Program-made: the position numbers and the translations under genes | NCBI GenBank assembly: GCA_964555675.1 | Contig: CAZKTU010000008.1 | Span: forward strand, 1-64,000 | Reading direction: 5' to 3' | Source of the DNA: CAIWXH01 sp964555675 | GTDB lineage: Bacteria; Chloroflexota; Chloroflexia; Chloroflexales; Chloroflexaceae | DNA: 64,000 nt | The notes under the pieces: model-generated | Told to the model about the DNA's origin: nothing | Databases searched by the model: none | Seen by the model: the letters and a program-made list of their open reading frames with translations, nothing else | In this document: positions 42,143 to 50,572 of the stretch, piece after piece | How the letters are laid out: every line of letters begins with the position of its first letter | How positions within the stretch are numbered: position 1 is the first letter of the stretch

Positions 42143-42835
42143 CTACTCCACGAGCTGATAGCCGACCCCGCGGATCGTGCGTAGGCGGCGTGGCTGGCTG
42201 GGGTCGTCCTCGATCTGCTCGCGGATCCAGCGCACGTGCACGTCGACCGTGCGTTGATCGCCGATAAAGGGGTCTTCCCAGAGCTGCTGGAGCAGTTGCT
42301 CACGAGTGAAGACCTTGCCGCGGTGTTGCATAAGCAGCTGGAGCAGCGCGAAGGCGCGGGGCTTGAGGACGAGGGGCCGACCGTCACGGTAGGCGCGGTG
42401 GGTGCTCGGGTCGAGCCGCAGGTCTCCAGCCTGGAGCGCCCTACCCGCGGGCGGTTCGTGCGGGGCGGCCCACTGGCCGGCGCGACGCAGGGCGGCGCTG
42501 ACCCTGGCCAGCAACTCGCGTATCCGGAAGGGCTTGCCGATATAGTCGTCGGCGCCAAGCTCGAGTCCGACCACGGTGTCCACCTCTTCGGCCCGGGCCG
42601 TGAGGATAATCACCGGCACGGTCGAGAACTGCCGGATACGGCGCAGTACGGCGAAGCCATCGAGGCCGGGCAGCATCACATCGAGCAACACCAGATCGGG
42701 CTGGCTCTGCTGGAAGGCGGCGAGGGCTTCGTGGCCGTCACGAGCGTAGCTGACCGCGTGGCCGTCTTTCACCAGAGCATAGCCGACCGCCACGCGCAGG
42801 TTCTCCTCGTCTTCTACCAGCAGCAGGTTAGCCAT
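42143..42835 (-). CDS. phoB: PhoB/OmpR-type response regulator
   Basis: 230 residues. Receiver with LLVEDEENLRVAVG, phosphoacceptor in VLLDVMLPGLDG, and the GADDYIGKPF lysine. The winged helix ends RTIRGVGYQLVE. All active residues are present, unlike the degenerate relative after pstB. It forms an operon with the sensor kinase. The subtilisin gene lies upstream on the same strand behind a strong hairpin. Confidence 0.9.
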   Translation of the reverse strand: MANLLLVEDEENLRVAVGYALVKDGHAVSYARDGHEALAAFQQSQPDLVLLDVMLPGLDGFAVLRRIRQFSTVPVIILTARAEEVDTVVGLELGADDYIGKPFRIRELLARVSAALRRAGQWAAPHEPPAGRALQAGDLRLDPSTHRAYRDGRPLVLKPRAFALLQLLMQHRGKVFTREQLLQQLWEDPFIGDQRTVDVHVRWIREQIEDDPSQPRRLRTIRGVGYQLVE

Positions 42836-42861
42836 AGCTCACTTGGATGGTCTATGCGATA

Positions 42862-42896
42862 CCCCGCCCGCGCATCGACATAACGCGCGGGCGGGG
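42862..42896 (-). terminator. Terminator-like hairpin after the subtilisin gene
   Basis: CCCCGCCCGCGC and GCGCGGGCGGGG form a perfect 12-bp stem with an 11-base loop, 22 bases past the subtilisin stop. There is no T-tract, as is common in GC-rich genomes. Confidence 0.65.
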
Positions 42897-42917
42897 CAAC
42901 GAATGGTAGCGGGCGCT

Positions 42918-45032
42918 CTAGCGGGTGACAAGGGCGGGCAAATAGACCCAGGCGATTTCGGTCGGCCCGGCCTCGGGCCCGCTGGGCTGCCCTAGGGCGG
43001 CGGCCGCGTCGAGGCGTCGCTGGATGGGGCCGGCGATGGGGCGTCCGGTGCTCACCAGGCGCGCGACTACATCGGCGGCCGGCAGGCCCGGCTCGGTCGA
43101 GCGGACCAGGGCGGCCACGCCGGCGGCCAGGGGCGTGGCCATGGAGGTGCCGCTCCAGGTGCCGTAGGCGCCGCCCGGCACCGTGCTGATTATCGCCTCC
43201 CCGGGCGCGGCGAGGCGCACCCAGGGGCCGTAGGTCGAGAAATCGGCCCGCGTGTCGAGGCGTGTGCTCGCGCCGATCGCGAGCGAGCCGGCGACGGCCT
43301 CGGCGGCCGGGTACTGGGCGATCGTGTCGCCGCCATTGCCGGCCGCCGCCAGCACCACAGCCCCCCCGGTGCTGCCGCAGCGCCCAGCGGCGCCACCTTC
43401 TTGGCCTTCATCATCATCATCGTCATCTTCCCTCGTAGCGCATGTAAGATCGGTGACCAGGTCTTGCAGGAGGCGGGTCGGGCGGGTGGTGCCCAGGCTC
43501 AGGTTGACCACCTGGGCCTCGTCGCCGCTCAGGGGTACGCCGTCGCGCCCCAGCTCGGCCGCAAAGAAGAGCCCCTCGGAGAGCACCCAGATATTGCCCA
43601 CACCCTCGCTGTCGAGCACGCGCACGGGCATGATCTTGGCTTCGGGTGCCGCCAGGGCAACCAGGCCGGCCACGTGGGTGCCGTGCCCGTAGCCGGCGTT
43701 GGGCGCGCCCGCGAGGAGGACCTCGCCGGGGTCGCCGTCGAAGTCGACGAAGTCGAAGCCGGGGACGAGCCGCCCCGCAAAGGCCGGGTGGGTCGCGTCG
43801 ATTCCGGTGTCGAGCACGGCCACGGTGACGCCGGCCCCGCGCGAGATCGTGTGGGCCAGGGGCAGCCGGATCAAGTCGGGGGCCCACTGCTCGGCATAGC
43901 CGCTCGCGCCCTCGACGAGGACCCACGAGCCGCGCCCGCGTCGGCTCTCGGGGTCCTGAGCCAGGTAGTTGGGCTCGGCGTACTCGACCCGCCCATCGCC
44001 GCCGACGCCGCCGGCGGGGCGCAGCTGGGCCGCCTTGAACTGCGGGCTGGAGCCGTCGAGGATGCGCAGGCGGTAGATCGGGCGGGTACCGAACTGATCC
44101 TGGGGGAGCGGGTCGAGGGCGTAGGCGCGGGCCACCGCCGGCAGATCGGCGGCGTTGAACAGCTTGACCACCACCTCGCCTGTGGCGAAGGGGCCGTTGG
44201 GGTCGAGGGGCGGGTCGCCGGCGCCGCCGGGGCAGTAGCCCGGGGCGTAGGCGACGCTCAGGGACGAACCGCTGAGGGTCAGGGTGTCGCCCATGATGCC
44301 GCCGGCGTAGAAATTATTGCTGCCCGAGAGCTCGACCAGGCCGCCGACGCCGTAGATCACGCCGCGCAGGTCGCTATTGCTGCCGGCCAGCTTGATCGTC
44401 GCCGCGCCCGGCTCGTTCTTGTTCGAGAAGAGCAGCAGCCCATCGGCGTAGGGGCCGGCGTCGAGGTTCGAGCCGCTGACGTCGATCATGCCCTCGGCCA
44501 CGATGGTGAATGTGCCCGTGATGTCGCTCGCGGCCAGCTTGGCGTTGCCGGTCACATAGTAGATGCCGTTGAGCGCGGTCGGCTCGGCCACGTCGAGGTC
44601 GCCGGTAACCACGGTATAACGGCCCACCTGGGCGGCGGCCAGGGCGGCGGCGCCGCCGGGCCTGTAGCTGGCGATCGTGTAGCTGAGGGGCGCTGCCGCA
44701 GGGGCAGCCTGGGTGGGGGCGGGGTAGGTGTTGGCGTCACCCCCGTCCTCGAAGCCGGTGGCGTAGGTGATCGGCCCGCTGAGCTGATTATTCGAACCGC
44801 TGAGCTTCAGGTCGGCGTTCGAGCGCACCGGGCCGCTCAGGGTATTCTGGCCGCCCGCGATCACGAGCGTATCGGAGCGGGTGGCGCTGTTGGCCCAGAG
44901 GGCGAAGCCGTCGCTACAGATGGCGGCGAGCGAGGAGGCGACATTGGGCTGTGGCAGGGCCAGGCTCAGCGCGAGCAGGCTAAGCAGGCCAATCAGCCCT
45001 GCCCGAAAGGTGTATCGTCTCTTGGTGCCCAT
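42918..45032 (-). CDS. Secreted S8 subtilisin-like protease with N-terminal repeat domain
   Basis: 704 residues. A signal peptide (about 1-36) leads to a domain of about 200 residues rich in short SGSN/LSGSN repeats (ADLKLSGSNNQLSGPI, VELSGSNNFYAGG), probably a beta-solenoid. A pro-region follows (about 265-350). The protease domain has D408 (VAVLDTGID), H453 (GHGTHVAG) and S630 (GTSMATPLAAG). A loop before the Asn region holds a run of six Asp (CATREDDDDDDEGQEGG), possibly a calcium site or a linker. The start at 45032 has AGGAAG upstream. It is exported and probably autoprocessed. Confidence 0.92.
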   Translation of the reverse strand: MGTKRRYTFRAGLIGLLSLLALSLALPQPNVASSLAAICSDGFALWANSATRSDTLVIAGGQNTLSGPVRSNADLKLSGSNNQLSGPITYATGFEDGGDANTYPAPTQAAPAAAPLSYTIASYRPGGAAALAAAQVGRYTVVTGDLDVAEPTALNGIYYVTGNAKLAASDITGTFTIVAEGMIDVSGSNLDAGPYADGLLLFSNKNEPGAATIKLAGSNSDLRGVIYGVGGLVELSGSNNFYAGGIMGDTLTLSGSSLSVAYAPGYCPGGAGDPPLDPNGPFATGEVVVKLFNAADLPAVARAYALDPLPQDQFGTRPIYRLRILDGSSPQFKAAQLRPAGGVGGDGRVEYAEPNYLAQDPESRRGRGSWVLVEGASGYAEQWAPDLIRLPLAHTISRGAGVTVAVLDTGIDATHPAFAGRLVPGFDFVDFDGDPGEVLLAGAPNAGYGHGTHVAGLVALAAPEAKIMPVRVLDSEGVGNIWVLSEGLFFAAELGRDGVPLSGDEAQVVNLSLGTTRPTRLLQDLVTDLTCATREDDDDDDEGQEGGAAGRCGSTGGAVVLAAAGNGGDTIAQYPAAEAVAGSLAIGASTRLDTRADFSTYGPWVRLAAPGEAIISTVPGGAYGTWSGTSMATPLAAGVAALVRSTEPGLPAADVVARLVSTGRPIAGPIQRRLDAAAALGQPSGPEAGPTEIAWVYLPALVTR

Positions 45033-45121
45033 AGCTCTTCCTCGTTTTGTACTGGACGTGCACAGGATTGTACTAAAACAGAGCGCGCGGGGAGCGTGAA
45101 AATACACGCCTCGCCGCTGCT

Positions 45122-47941
45122 TTACCAGCGCCCCATGAGCACGAAGGGGGCCCAGTAGAATGGGTGCGGCTGCTCGCGCAGCAGGGCGCACTGTGCGGCG
45201 CGCAGAGCCTTGGCCGGAGTGTCGCCCGCGTGCAGACGGCGGTAGAAGTGGGCCATCATGGTGGCTGTACTGGCGTCGTCGACCGTCCATAGGCTGACGA
45301 GGAGGGCCGGGGCGCCCGCGGCGAAGAAGCCGCGGGCCAGGCCGATCAGCTCGTCGCCGGGCGCGATAGTGCTGACCCCGGTCTCGCAGGCGCTGAGCAC
45401 CACCAGATTGCAGCGCAGCTCGAGCCCGTAGGCGTCGCGGGTCGTGAAGCGCCCGTCGGCCAGGCTGAGGGCCGAGAAGAGCGGGTTATCGGGCCTGAAG
45501 ATACCGTGACAGGCCAGGTGCAGCAGCTCGACCTCGGGGGCGTGGTGGCGCAGGGCCGCCCCGTTCGCCTTAGCTCCGATCAGCGAGACGTGGTTGGGGA
45601 AGAGCGGGGCCAGGGCCAGGACCTCGTCGCGCACGCGGGGCGCGCGGGCGTCGGGCACACCCATGAGCAGGGCCCGCTTGAGCGGGTAGCGCGGCCGCTG
45701 CAGGCAGCGGCGCAGGACGCTGGCGCTGGGCGCCGTACAGACCTCGCGCCGTTCGATCACATACTGCTCGCCGTCGAAGAGGGCGTGGAAGGGCACGTAG
45801 TGCAGGGCCCGGTGCGGCACCACCACCAGGCGGCGCTCGCCGAGGGCGGCCTCGAGCGGCGCCAGCAGCAGGCTATAGAGCCGGCTGAGGTAGTGGCGGG
45901 AGCGGCGCACGAGCTGCTCGTGGTGCTGGCTGCCCGCCCGCGCGCCGCGGCGCAGGGCCTCGATCTGAAAGCGCAGCCGCTCGGCCAGCTCGCCGACCTG
46001 GGCTTCGTCGGCCAGGCCGCGCACAACCTGGACTCCGGCGTCGGTGACCACGAAGGCCAGCAGCTCGCCGTCGAGGCTATAGTAGGCCACCAGGGCCGTT
46101 TCTGTGCCCAGGTCGCGCTGGAGGGCGGGCAGGTCGAGGGGCTCGACTGCGCCGGGCAGCTCGCCGCCGCGCATCTGTAGCTGGCGGCTGAGCTCGAGCA
46201 GGCCGGCCTCGCGCTCCTGGATGGCCGCTGTGAGGTTCTCGGCGGCGGCCGGGTCGGCGTCGCCCTCGAGGTCGGCGGCCAGCTGCCCATAGAGCCAGTT
46301 GAGCTCGGCCCGCAGCTCGCTGAGCTGCTCGACGAGCTCGGTCTCGAACTGATCGCGGGGCTGGAAGAGCGACTGCACCGAGCGCCCGAGGATCTCGGCC
46401 AGGGCCCGCGAGCGGGCCCGCTCGGCGTAGCCCAGGGCAGCGACCACCCGCGGCGGGCTGGCTTCGAGGCAGAGGCGCACGAGGGCGGCGTAGGGGGCCA
46501 GCTTATCGGCGATGAAGGCGGTGCGCAGCTCTTCGGAGGGCAGCGGGGCGCGCAGCTCTTCGACCATGGTGATCGCCCGCTCGAGCTCGGCCTCGGCCTG
46601 GGCGCGGTCGCCCGCGGCGAGGGCCAGGAGCCCGAGGGAGCCGTGGCAGCGCTGGGCCAGCTGGGGCAAGGCGCGCTGCTGAGCCTCGTGCAGGGTCGCC
46701 TCGAGCACCGCGCGGGCCTCGTCGGCGCGACCCTGGGCGCAGAGGGCCTCGCCGCGCACCCAGCGGGCCAGCAGGGCGCGCCCGTGGCTGCGGGCCTGGG
46801 CAAAGGCCTGCTCGGCGGCAGCCGCGGCGCTGATCGCCGCCGGGTAGTCGCCGCCCTGGTAGGCCAGCTGGGCCTCGAAGAGGGTGACCAGGGCCACGCT
46901 GACCGCGTTGCCCTCCTCGGCGAAGAGGCGGCGCGCGCCGTCGAAGAGGTCGCGGGCCTCGGCGCGACGCTCGAGCAGGGCGGCGGCCTGACCGTGGTGG
47001 GCCATAGCCCAGGCCTGCTCGGCGCGCATCCCCTGGGCGGCGAAGGTGGGCGTGACCCGACTATAGATCGTCGCGGCCTCTTCGGCCATATTCAGATGCA
47101 GATAGGCCTCGGCCAGCTCTTGCTCGGCGTAGGCCGTCTCGTGGGGCATGCCCAGGGCGCTATAGTGGCGGCGCGAGCGCTCGAGGTAGTCGAGGGCCTG
47201 GTCGTAGTGGCCCTGGGCCAGGGCCAGGTTCCCCAGATTACATTCGATCTCGGCCTCGCGCAGCTCGAGGCCGGCCTTCTGGGCGCGGGCCAGGGCGCGC
47301 TGATAGTGCTCGGTGGCCTCGCGCAGGCGCAGCTGCGGCACCAGGTCGGCGGCGAGGCAGTTCTCGGCGGCCACCAGCAGGTCGACCTCGCCGGCCGCGG
47401 CGAAGCGCCGACCGGCCGAGCGATGGAGCTGCTCGGCCTCGTGGTAGCGGTCGCGCCGCAGGGCGATCGTCCCCAGGTTCTGCTCGATCTTGCCGGCGGC
47501 CAGCTCGTCGCCCGAGGCGAGAAAGGTATCGCGGGCCTGCATGCCGCAGGCGACCGCCTCGTCGTAGCGCCCGAGCACGCCGAGGGCGACCAGGCGCGTG
47601 ACCTGGGTCGAGGCGGCGGCGTGATCGCGGCCCAGGGCGCTGAAGCCGGCGATCGCCTCGTCGAGCCGGGCGATTGCCTCCTCCATCGCGCCCTCGGTGA
47701 TCGCGACCAGGCCCGCCGTCCAGGCCGTCAGGGCATCGACCTCGGGGTCGGCGACCAGGGGCGCCAGCTCGGCCAGAGCGCTGGCCGCCTCGGCGGCGCG
47801 GGCCGGCTCGCTGGCCCAGGTCGCCAGGAAGAGCTCCTTGAGGGCGTAGGCCAGGGGCGTGCCGAGTCTGGCGCCTACTCGTAGCAGCAGCGCCCGTGCA
47901 TCGCCCTCGGCGCCGCTGAGGCGCGCGGCGAAGTCTGTCAG
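45122..47941 (-). CDS. CHAT-domain protease with TPR repeats
   Basis: About 939 residues if the CTG at 47941 is the start. TPR-like helical repeats fill the first 550 residues. The C-terminal 280 are a CHAT domain, a caspase-like peptidase, with the catalytic His in LLHLACHGIF (H812) and Cys in VVLSACETGVS (C852). No ATG, GTG or TTG exists upstream of 47686, yet the frame stays open with TPR-like sequence to the anti-sigma gene. That gene's TGA overlaps a CTG as CTGA, suggesting a coupled CTG start. If the ATG at 47684-47686 is used, 85 residues are lost. It is third in an operon with a sigma factor. Substrate unknown. Confidence 0.88.
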   Translation of the reverse strand: MTDFAARLSGAEGDARALLLRVGARLGTPLAYALKELFLATWASEPARAAEAASALAELAPLVADPEVDALTAWTAGLVAITEGAMEEAIARLDEAIAGFSALGRDHAAASTQVTRLVALGVLGRYDEAVACGMQARDTFLASGDELAAGKIEQNLGTIALRRDRYHEAEQLHRSAGRRFAAAGEVDLLVAAENCLAADLVPQLRLREATEHYQRALARAQKAGLELREAEIECNLGNLALAQGHYDQALDYLERSRRHYSALGMPHETAYAEQELAEAYLHLNMAEEAATIYSRVTPTFAAQGMRAEQAWAMAHHGQAAALLERRAEARDLFDGARRLFAEEGNAVSVALVTLFEAQLAYQGGDYPAAISAAAAAEQAFAQARSHGRALLARWVRGEALCAQGRADEARAVLEATLHEAQQRALPQLAQRCHGSLGLLALAAGDRAQAEAELERAITMVEELRAPLPSEELRTAFIADKLAPYAALVRLCLEASPPRVVAALGYAERARSRALAEILGRSVQSLFQPRDQFETELVEQLSELRAELNWLYGQLAADLEGDADPAAAENLTAAIQEREAGLLELSRQLQMRGGELPGAVEPLDLPALQRDLGTETALVAYYSLDGELLAFVVTDAGVQVVRGLADEAQVGELAERLRFQIEALRRGARAGSQHHEQLVRRSRHYLSRLYSLLLAPLEAALGERRLVVVPHRALHYVPFHALFDGEQYVIERREVCTAPSASVLRRCLQRPRYPLKRALLMGVPDARAPRVRDEVLALAPLFPNHVSLIGAKANGAALRHHAPEVELLHLACHGIFRPDNPLFSALSLADGRFTTRDAYGLELRCNLVVLSACETGVSTIAPGDELIGLARGFFAAGAPALLVSLWTVDDASTATMMAHFYRRLHAGDTPAKALRAAQCALLREQPHPFYWAPFVLMGRW

Positions 47942-48543
47942 CGCTGGCTCGAGGATGGCCCTATCTCCAGGTTGGGCACGACGATCTCGAGGTCGCTCTG
48001 CGAGACCGTGAGGGTGTAGTGCCCGGCGGGTACTGCCGGCATGGCGAACTCGCCCAGCTCGTTCAGCTCGGACGAAACCTTGGCGCCGGGGCCGCTGAGG
48101 GTCACGCGGCCGGGGGCCTCGGGGCCGAGGACCTGCCCGCTGAGCTGCCAGCGATCCCCGCGGGGGCCAACCTGCAGGTCGAGCTCGCGGTCGCCGGCCT
48201 TGAGCAGCAGGGCCCGCGGCCAGGCCTGGAGCGAGCGCAGGCCCGCGGCCATGCCCGGCTGACGCCAGCTGTCGCTCGCCATCAGGGCGATCAGGCGATG
48301 GAGACGGGCCTTGACCGGCGCAGGCTCGGGGCGCCGCGCCAGCCGGGCTGCCCTGGCGATCACATACTCGGGGGCGTCGACGCTGTCGTCGGCGCGCATC
48401 AGGTCAACCAGCTGCTCGATCTCGCGCAGCTGAGCCTGGGTGGTGGGATCGCCGGCGATCTTCGCCCGCAGTGCCGTGGCCTCCTCCGGCGACAGCTTAC
48501 CCTCGGCAAGATCCACCAGCAGCTCATACGAGACACGTTCCAT
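47938..48543 (-). CDS. Anti-sigma-like protein with carboxypeptidase-regulatory-like domain
   Basis: 201 residues. The N-terminal 60 residues (YELLVDLAEGKLSPEEATAL) look like the zinc-less anti-sigma or sigma-binding helices common after ECF sigma genes. The C-terminal 80 (LSGQVLGPEAPGRVTLSG to GEFAMPAVPAGHYTLTVSQ) form a CarboxypepD_reg-like beta sandwich. There is no membrane helix, so it is cytosolic. Lying between the sigma and CHAT genes, it probably controls one of them. Confidence 0.75.
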   Translation of the reverse strand: MERVSYELLVDLAEGKLSPEEATALRAKIAGDPTTQAQLREIEQLVDLMRADDSVDAPEYVIARAARLARRPEPAPVKARLHRLIALMASDSWRQPGMAAGLRSLQAWPRALLLKAGDRELDLQVGPRGDRWQLSGQVLGPEAPGRVTLSGPGAKVSSELNELGEFAMPAVPAGHYTLTVSQSDLEIVVPNLEIGPSSSQR

Positions 48544-48609
48544 CTCTGCTCCATCTGCTCCAGCAACGACCTCTGTGAGAACAGAGCGGTATAACTACAG
48601 AAAAATACC

Positions 48610-49206
48610 TCAATACTCTTCGTTCTCGAGAATCTCCTGGAGTTTGCGCAGGCAGCGCGCGCGGGTCGGGCCGATGCTGCCCTCGGGGATGCCCAGTGCC
48701 GCGGCGATCTCGGCGTATGGCTGCGGTTCGGCCTGGTAGAAGAGCATGGTCAATAGGTTGCGGCAGCGGTCGTTGAGCTCGGCCATGGCCAGGCGCACCC
48801 CGTGCTGGCGCTCGGCCTGCTCGATCAGCTCGTCGGGCAGCAGGGCGCTGTCGGCGAGCTGGATCACCTCGTTGTCGTCGTCGTCGCTGGTGTCGAGCGA
48901 GGAGGTCGCCCGCTCGCGGCGCAGCTGGCGCCAGCTCTCGCGGCGGGCCGTCGTGGCCAGCCAGGCGCTCAGACGCTCGGGTCGGTCGATGCGATCGAGA
49001 TGCTCGAAGAGAGTCACGCAGACGCGTTGGAAGACCTCGGCGGCCTGGTCTTCGCTCAGGCCGGCCCGGCGGGGAATGGCGTAGATTAGCCGCTGGTAGC
49101 GGCGAATGAGCGTCTCCCAGGCCTGCGGGTCGCCGGAGCGACAGGCCTCGAGGAGCGCGGTGTTTTCATCAGGAGCCATGAACAGCCTGGCTGTAGGTGC
49201 GCGCAC
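48610..49206 (-). CDS. ECF-like RNA polymerase sigma factor
   Basis: 198 residues. Sigma-70 region 2 covers about 25-95 (WETLIRRYQRLIYAIPRRAG, AAEVFQRVCVTLFEHLDRID), an acidic linker with SLDTSDDDDNEV lies at about 105-115, and region 4 spans about 140-195 (LAMAELNDRCRNLL, PYAEIAAALGIPEGSIGPTRARCL). The GTG start at 49206 has GGAG 6 bases upstream. It leads sigma, anti-sigma-like and CHAT-TPR genes, an arrangement often seen in Chloroflexota and Actinobacteria. Confidence 0.9.
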   Translation of the reverse strand: MRAPTARLFMAPDENTALLEACRSGDPQAWETLIRRYQRLIYAIPRRAGLSEDQAAEVFQRVCVTLFEHLDRIDRPERLSAWLATTARRESWRQLRRERATSSLDTSDDDDNEVIQLADSALLPDELIEQAERQHGVRLAMAELNDRCRNLLTMLFYQAEPQPYAEIAAALGIPEGSIGPTRARCLRKLQEILENEEY

Positions 49207-49401
49207 GGTCTACTCCGGTGATTTAACGGCGGGCTTGTATTTTTTCGCCCCGACCCCGCTCTACTATTCAGTGACCACCAGATGATGGTCAGTCGTAGAG
49301 CAATGAGGAGGAGGCGACGCGCTGGAGATCTGCGGCGTTGAGGCGGTAGTCTCGCGCATCTTCCGTGAGAGTGTTTCGTCTCCCCCCCGACGAAGCGCTC
49401 T

Positions 49402-49446
49402 GGTTGGCCCGGACACGTCCCCCCCCCCCGTGTCCGCCCGCCAACC
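49402..49446 (-). terminator. Large hairpin with a homopolymer loop
   Basis: CGGACACG (49410-49417) pairs with CGTGTCCG (49429-49436), and outer GGTTGGC with GCCAACC. The 11-base loop is T followed by ten C on the plus strand. It could end the transcript of the NarL-type pair upstream or be part of the sigma leader. Confidence 0.5.
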
Positions 49447-49474
49447 TTAGGGTAGATGCAGAGCCGACGCCTGT

Positions 49475-49527
49475 GAACCGTAGAACGCCAGCATCTGCGG
49501 CGAAGCCGGGTTGCGGGAAAACCGCAA
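49475..49527 (-). promoter_or_regulatory. Two-part motif, copy A, upstream of the sigma gene
   Basis: On the minus strand: hairpin TTGCGG-TTTTC-CCGCAA (49511-49527), a 16-base gap after it, then ATGCTGGCGTTCTACGGTTC (49475-49494). The sigma start is about 270 bases downstream. Copy B has the same order and nearly the same spacing before the giant gene. A further GGGTTTTCCCACA lies at 49548-49560. Confidence 0.6.
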
Positions 49528-49559
49528 TCGGACGACTGTGGTGAATCTGTGGGAAAACC

Positions 49560-50504
49560 CTAGATCTGCTCGAGCAGGCCGTGCTCGGTGGCGTAGCGCA
49601 CGAGGTCGGCGCGGCTCTGCAGGCCCAGCTTGCCCATGAGGTTCGAGCGGTGGTACTCGACGGTGCGCACGCTCAGGCTGAGGGCATCGGCGATCTGGCG
49701 GTTGGTATGGCCCTTGACGATCAGGCGCAGGATCTCGACCTCGCGCTCGGAGAGATCGCCGACGGCGACGGCCTGTTTGCTGCGCGGCGCCTGCTGGTTC
49801 GAGAGCTTCTCGAGGATGCGGCGGGCGATCGTCGGCGAGAGGGCCACATCGCCGCGGATGACGTCGCGCAGGCGGTTGATCAAATCGGTCGAACGAACGC
49901 TCTTGAGCAGATAGCCCATGGCGCCGGCCGAGATGGCCGCAAACAGGCGCTCGTCGTCGTCGTGGACGGTCAGGAAGACGATCTTGGTCTCGGGCAGGGT
50001 CGAGAGGATGACCCTGGTGGCCTCGTCGCCGGTGCCGTCGGGCAGGGTGAAGTCCATCAGGATCACGTCGGGGAGCAGGCTGCGGGCCTGGGCGATCGCC
50101 TCGCGCATCGAGCCGCCCTGGCCGACCACGCGCATATCGGGCTGAGCATTGATCAGGTTGGCCAGCCCATCGCGCACCAGGGCGTGGTCGTCGACGATCA
50201 GCACGCGGGTGGGCCCCGCGTCGTGCAGCTCCGGCCCTTCGGCGGGGAGGCGCTGAAAATCCTCGATGCGCTCGGGGACCTGCTGGCGCACCGAGGGTTC
50301 GCCATGCTCGCTCGCCACAGCGTCGTGCAGCTCGATCAGCAGGCGCGCCGTGGTCAGGCCGTCGCTGCGGTCGTACTCGATCACATTGCCTTCGCCATCG
50401 ACCGTGAGCCCGGGGATGGTGCGCACCAGATCGAGGGCGGCGGGCGCCCCGACCAGCCGGATCAGGCGGCGCACAAGAGCGGTGAGAATATCGCGTGACG
50501 GCAT
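49560..50504 (-). CDS. NarL family response regulator with N-terminal extension
   Basis: 314 residues. An extra region of about 95 residues (SRDILTALVRRLIRLVGAPA, VDGEGNVIEYDRSDG) precedes the receiver (RVLIVDDHALVRDGL; Asp in VILMDFTLPDG; Lys in GYLLKSVRS) and a LuxR HTH (LSEREVEILRLIVKGHTNRQ, LSVRTVEYHRSNLMGKL). The ATG at 50504 has GGAG 6 bases upstream; one at 50516 has none. It follows its likely kinase by 68 bases. The extension matches no family I know. Confidence 0.88.
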   Translation of the reverse strand: MPSRDILTALVRRLIRLVGAPAALDLVRTIPGLTVDGEGNVIEYDRSDGLTTARLLIELHDAVASEHGEPSVRQQVPERIEDFQRLPAEGPELHDAGPTRVLIVDDHALVRDGLANLINAQPDMRVVGQGGSMREAIAQARSLLPDVILMDFTLPDGTGDEATRVILSTLPETKIVFLTVHDDDERLFAAISAGAMGYLLKSVRSTDLINRLRDVIRGDVALSPTIARRILEKLSNQQAPRSKQAVAVGDLSEREVEILRLIVKGHTNRQIADALSLSVRTVEYHRSNLMGKLGLQSRADLVRYATEHGLLEQI

Positions 50505-50572
50505 GGAGTACTCCATAAAGCAAACTGGGGAGCAGGAGGGACCTGGCCCCTCCGGCTCCCCGCTCGACACAG

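Larger units (their letters stand above)
49207..49559. other. Long leader region of the sigma operon
   Basis: About 350 non-coding bases. From the response-regulator side: the paired motif at 49475-49527, a C-loop hairpin at 49402-49446, and a hairpin CTCTAC...GTAGAG with inner TGACCA/TGGTCA at 49258-49299. The density of structure suggests a regulated 5' leader. Confidence 0.55.

Noticed and set aside
43401..45158. Long open frame antisense to the subtilisin gene
   Set aside because: The subtilisin triad and signal peptide prove the other strand; the antisense peptide is compositionally biased and unrecognisable.
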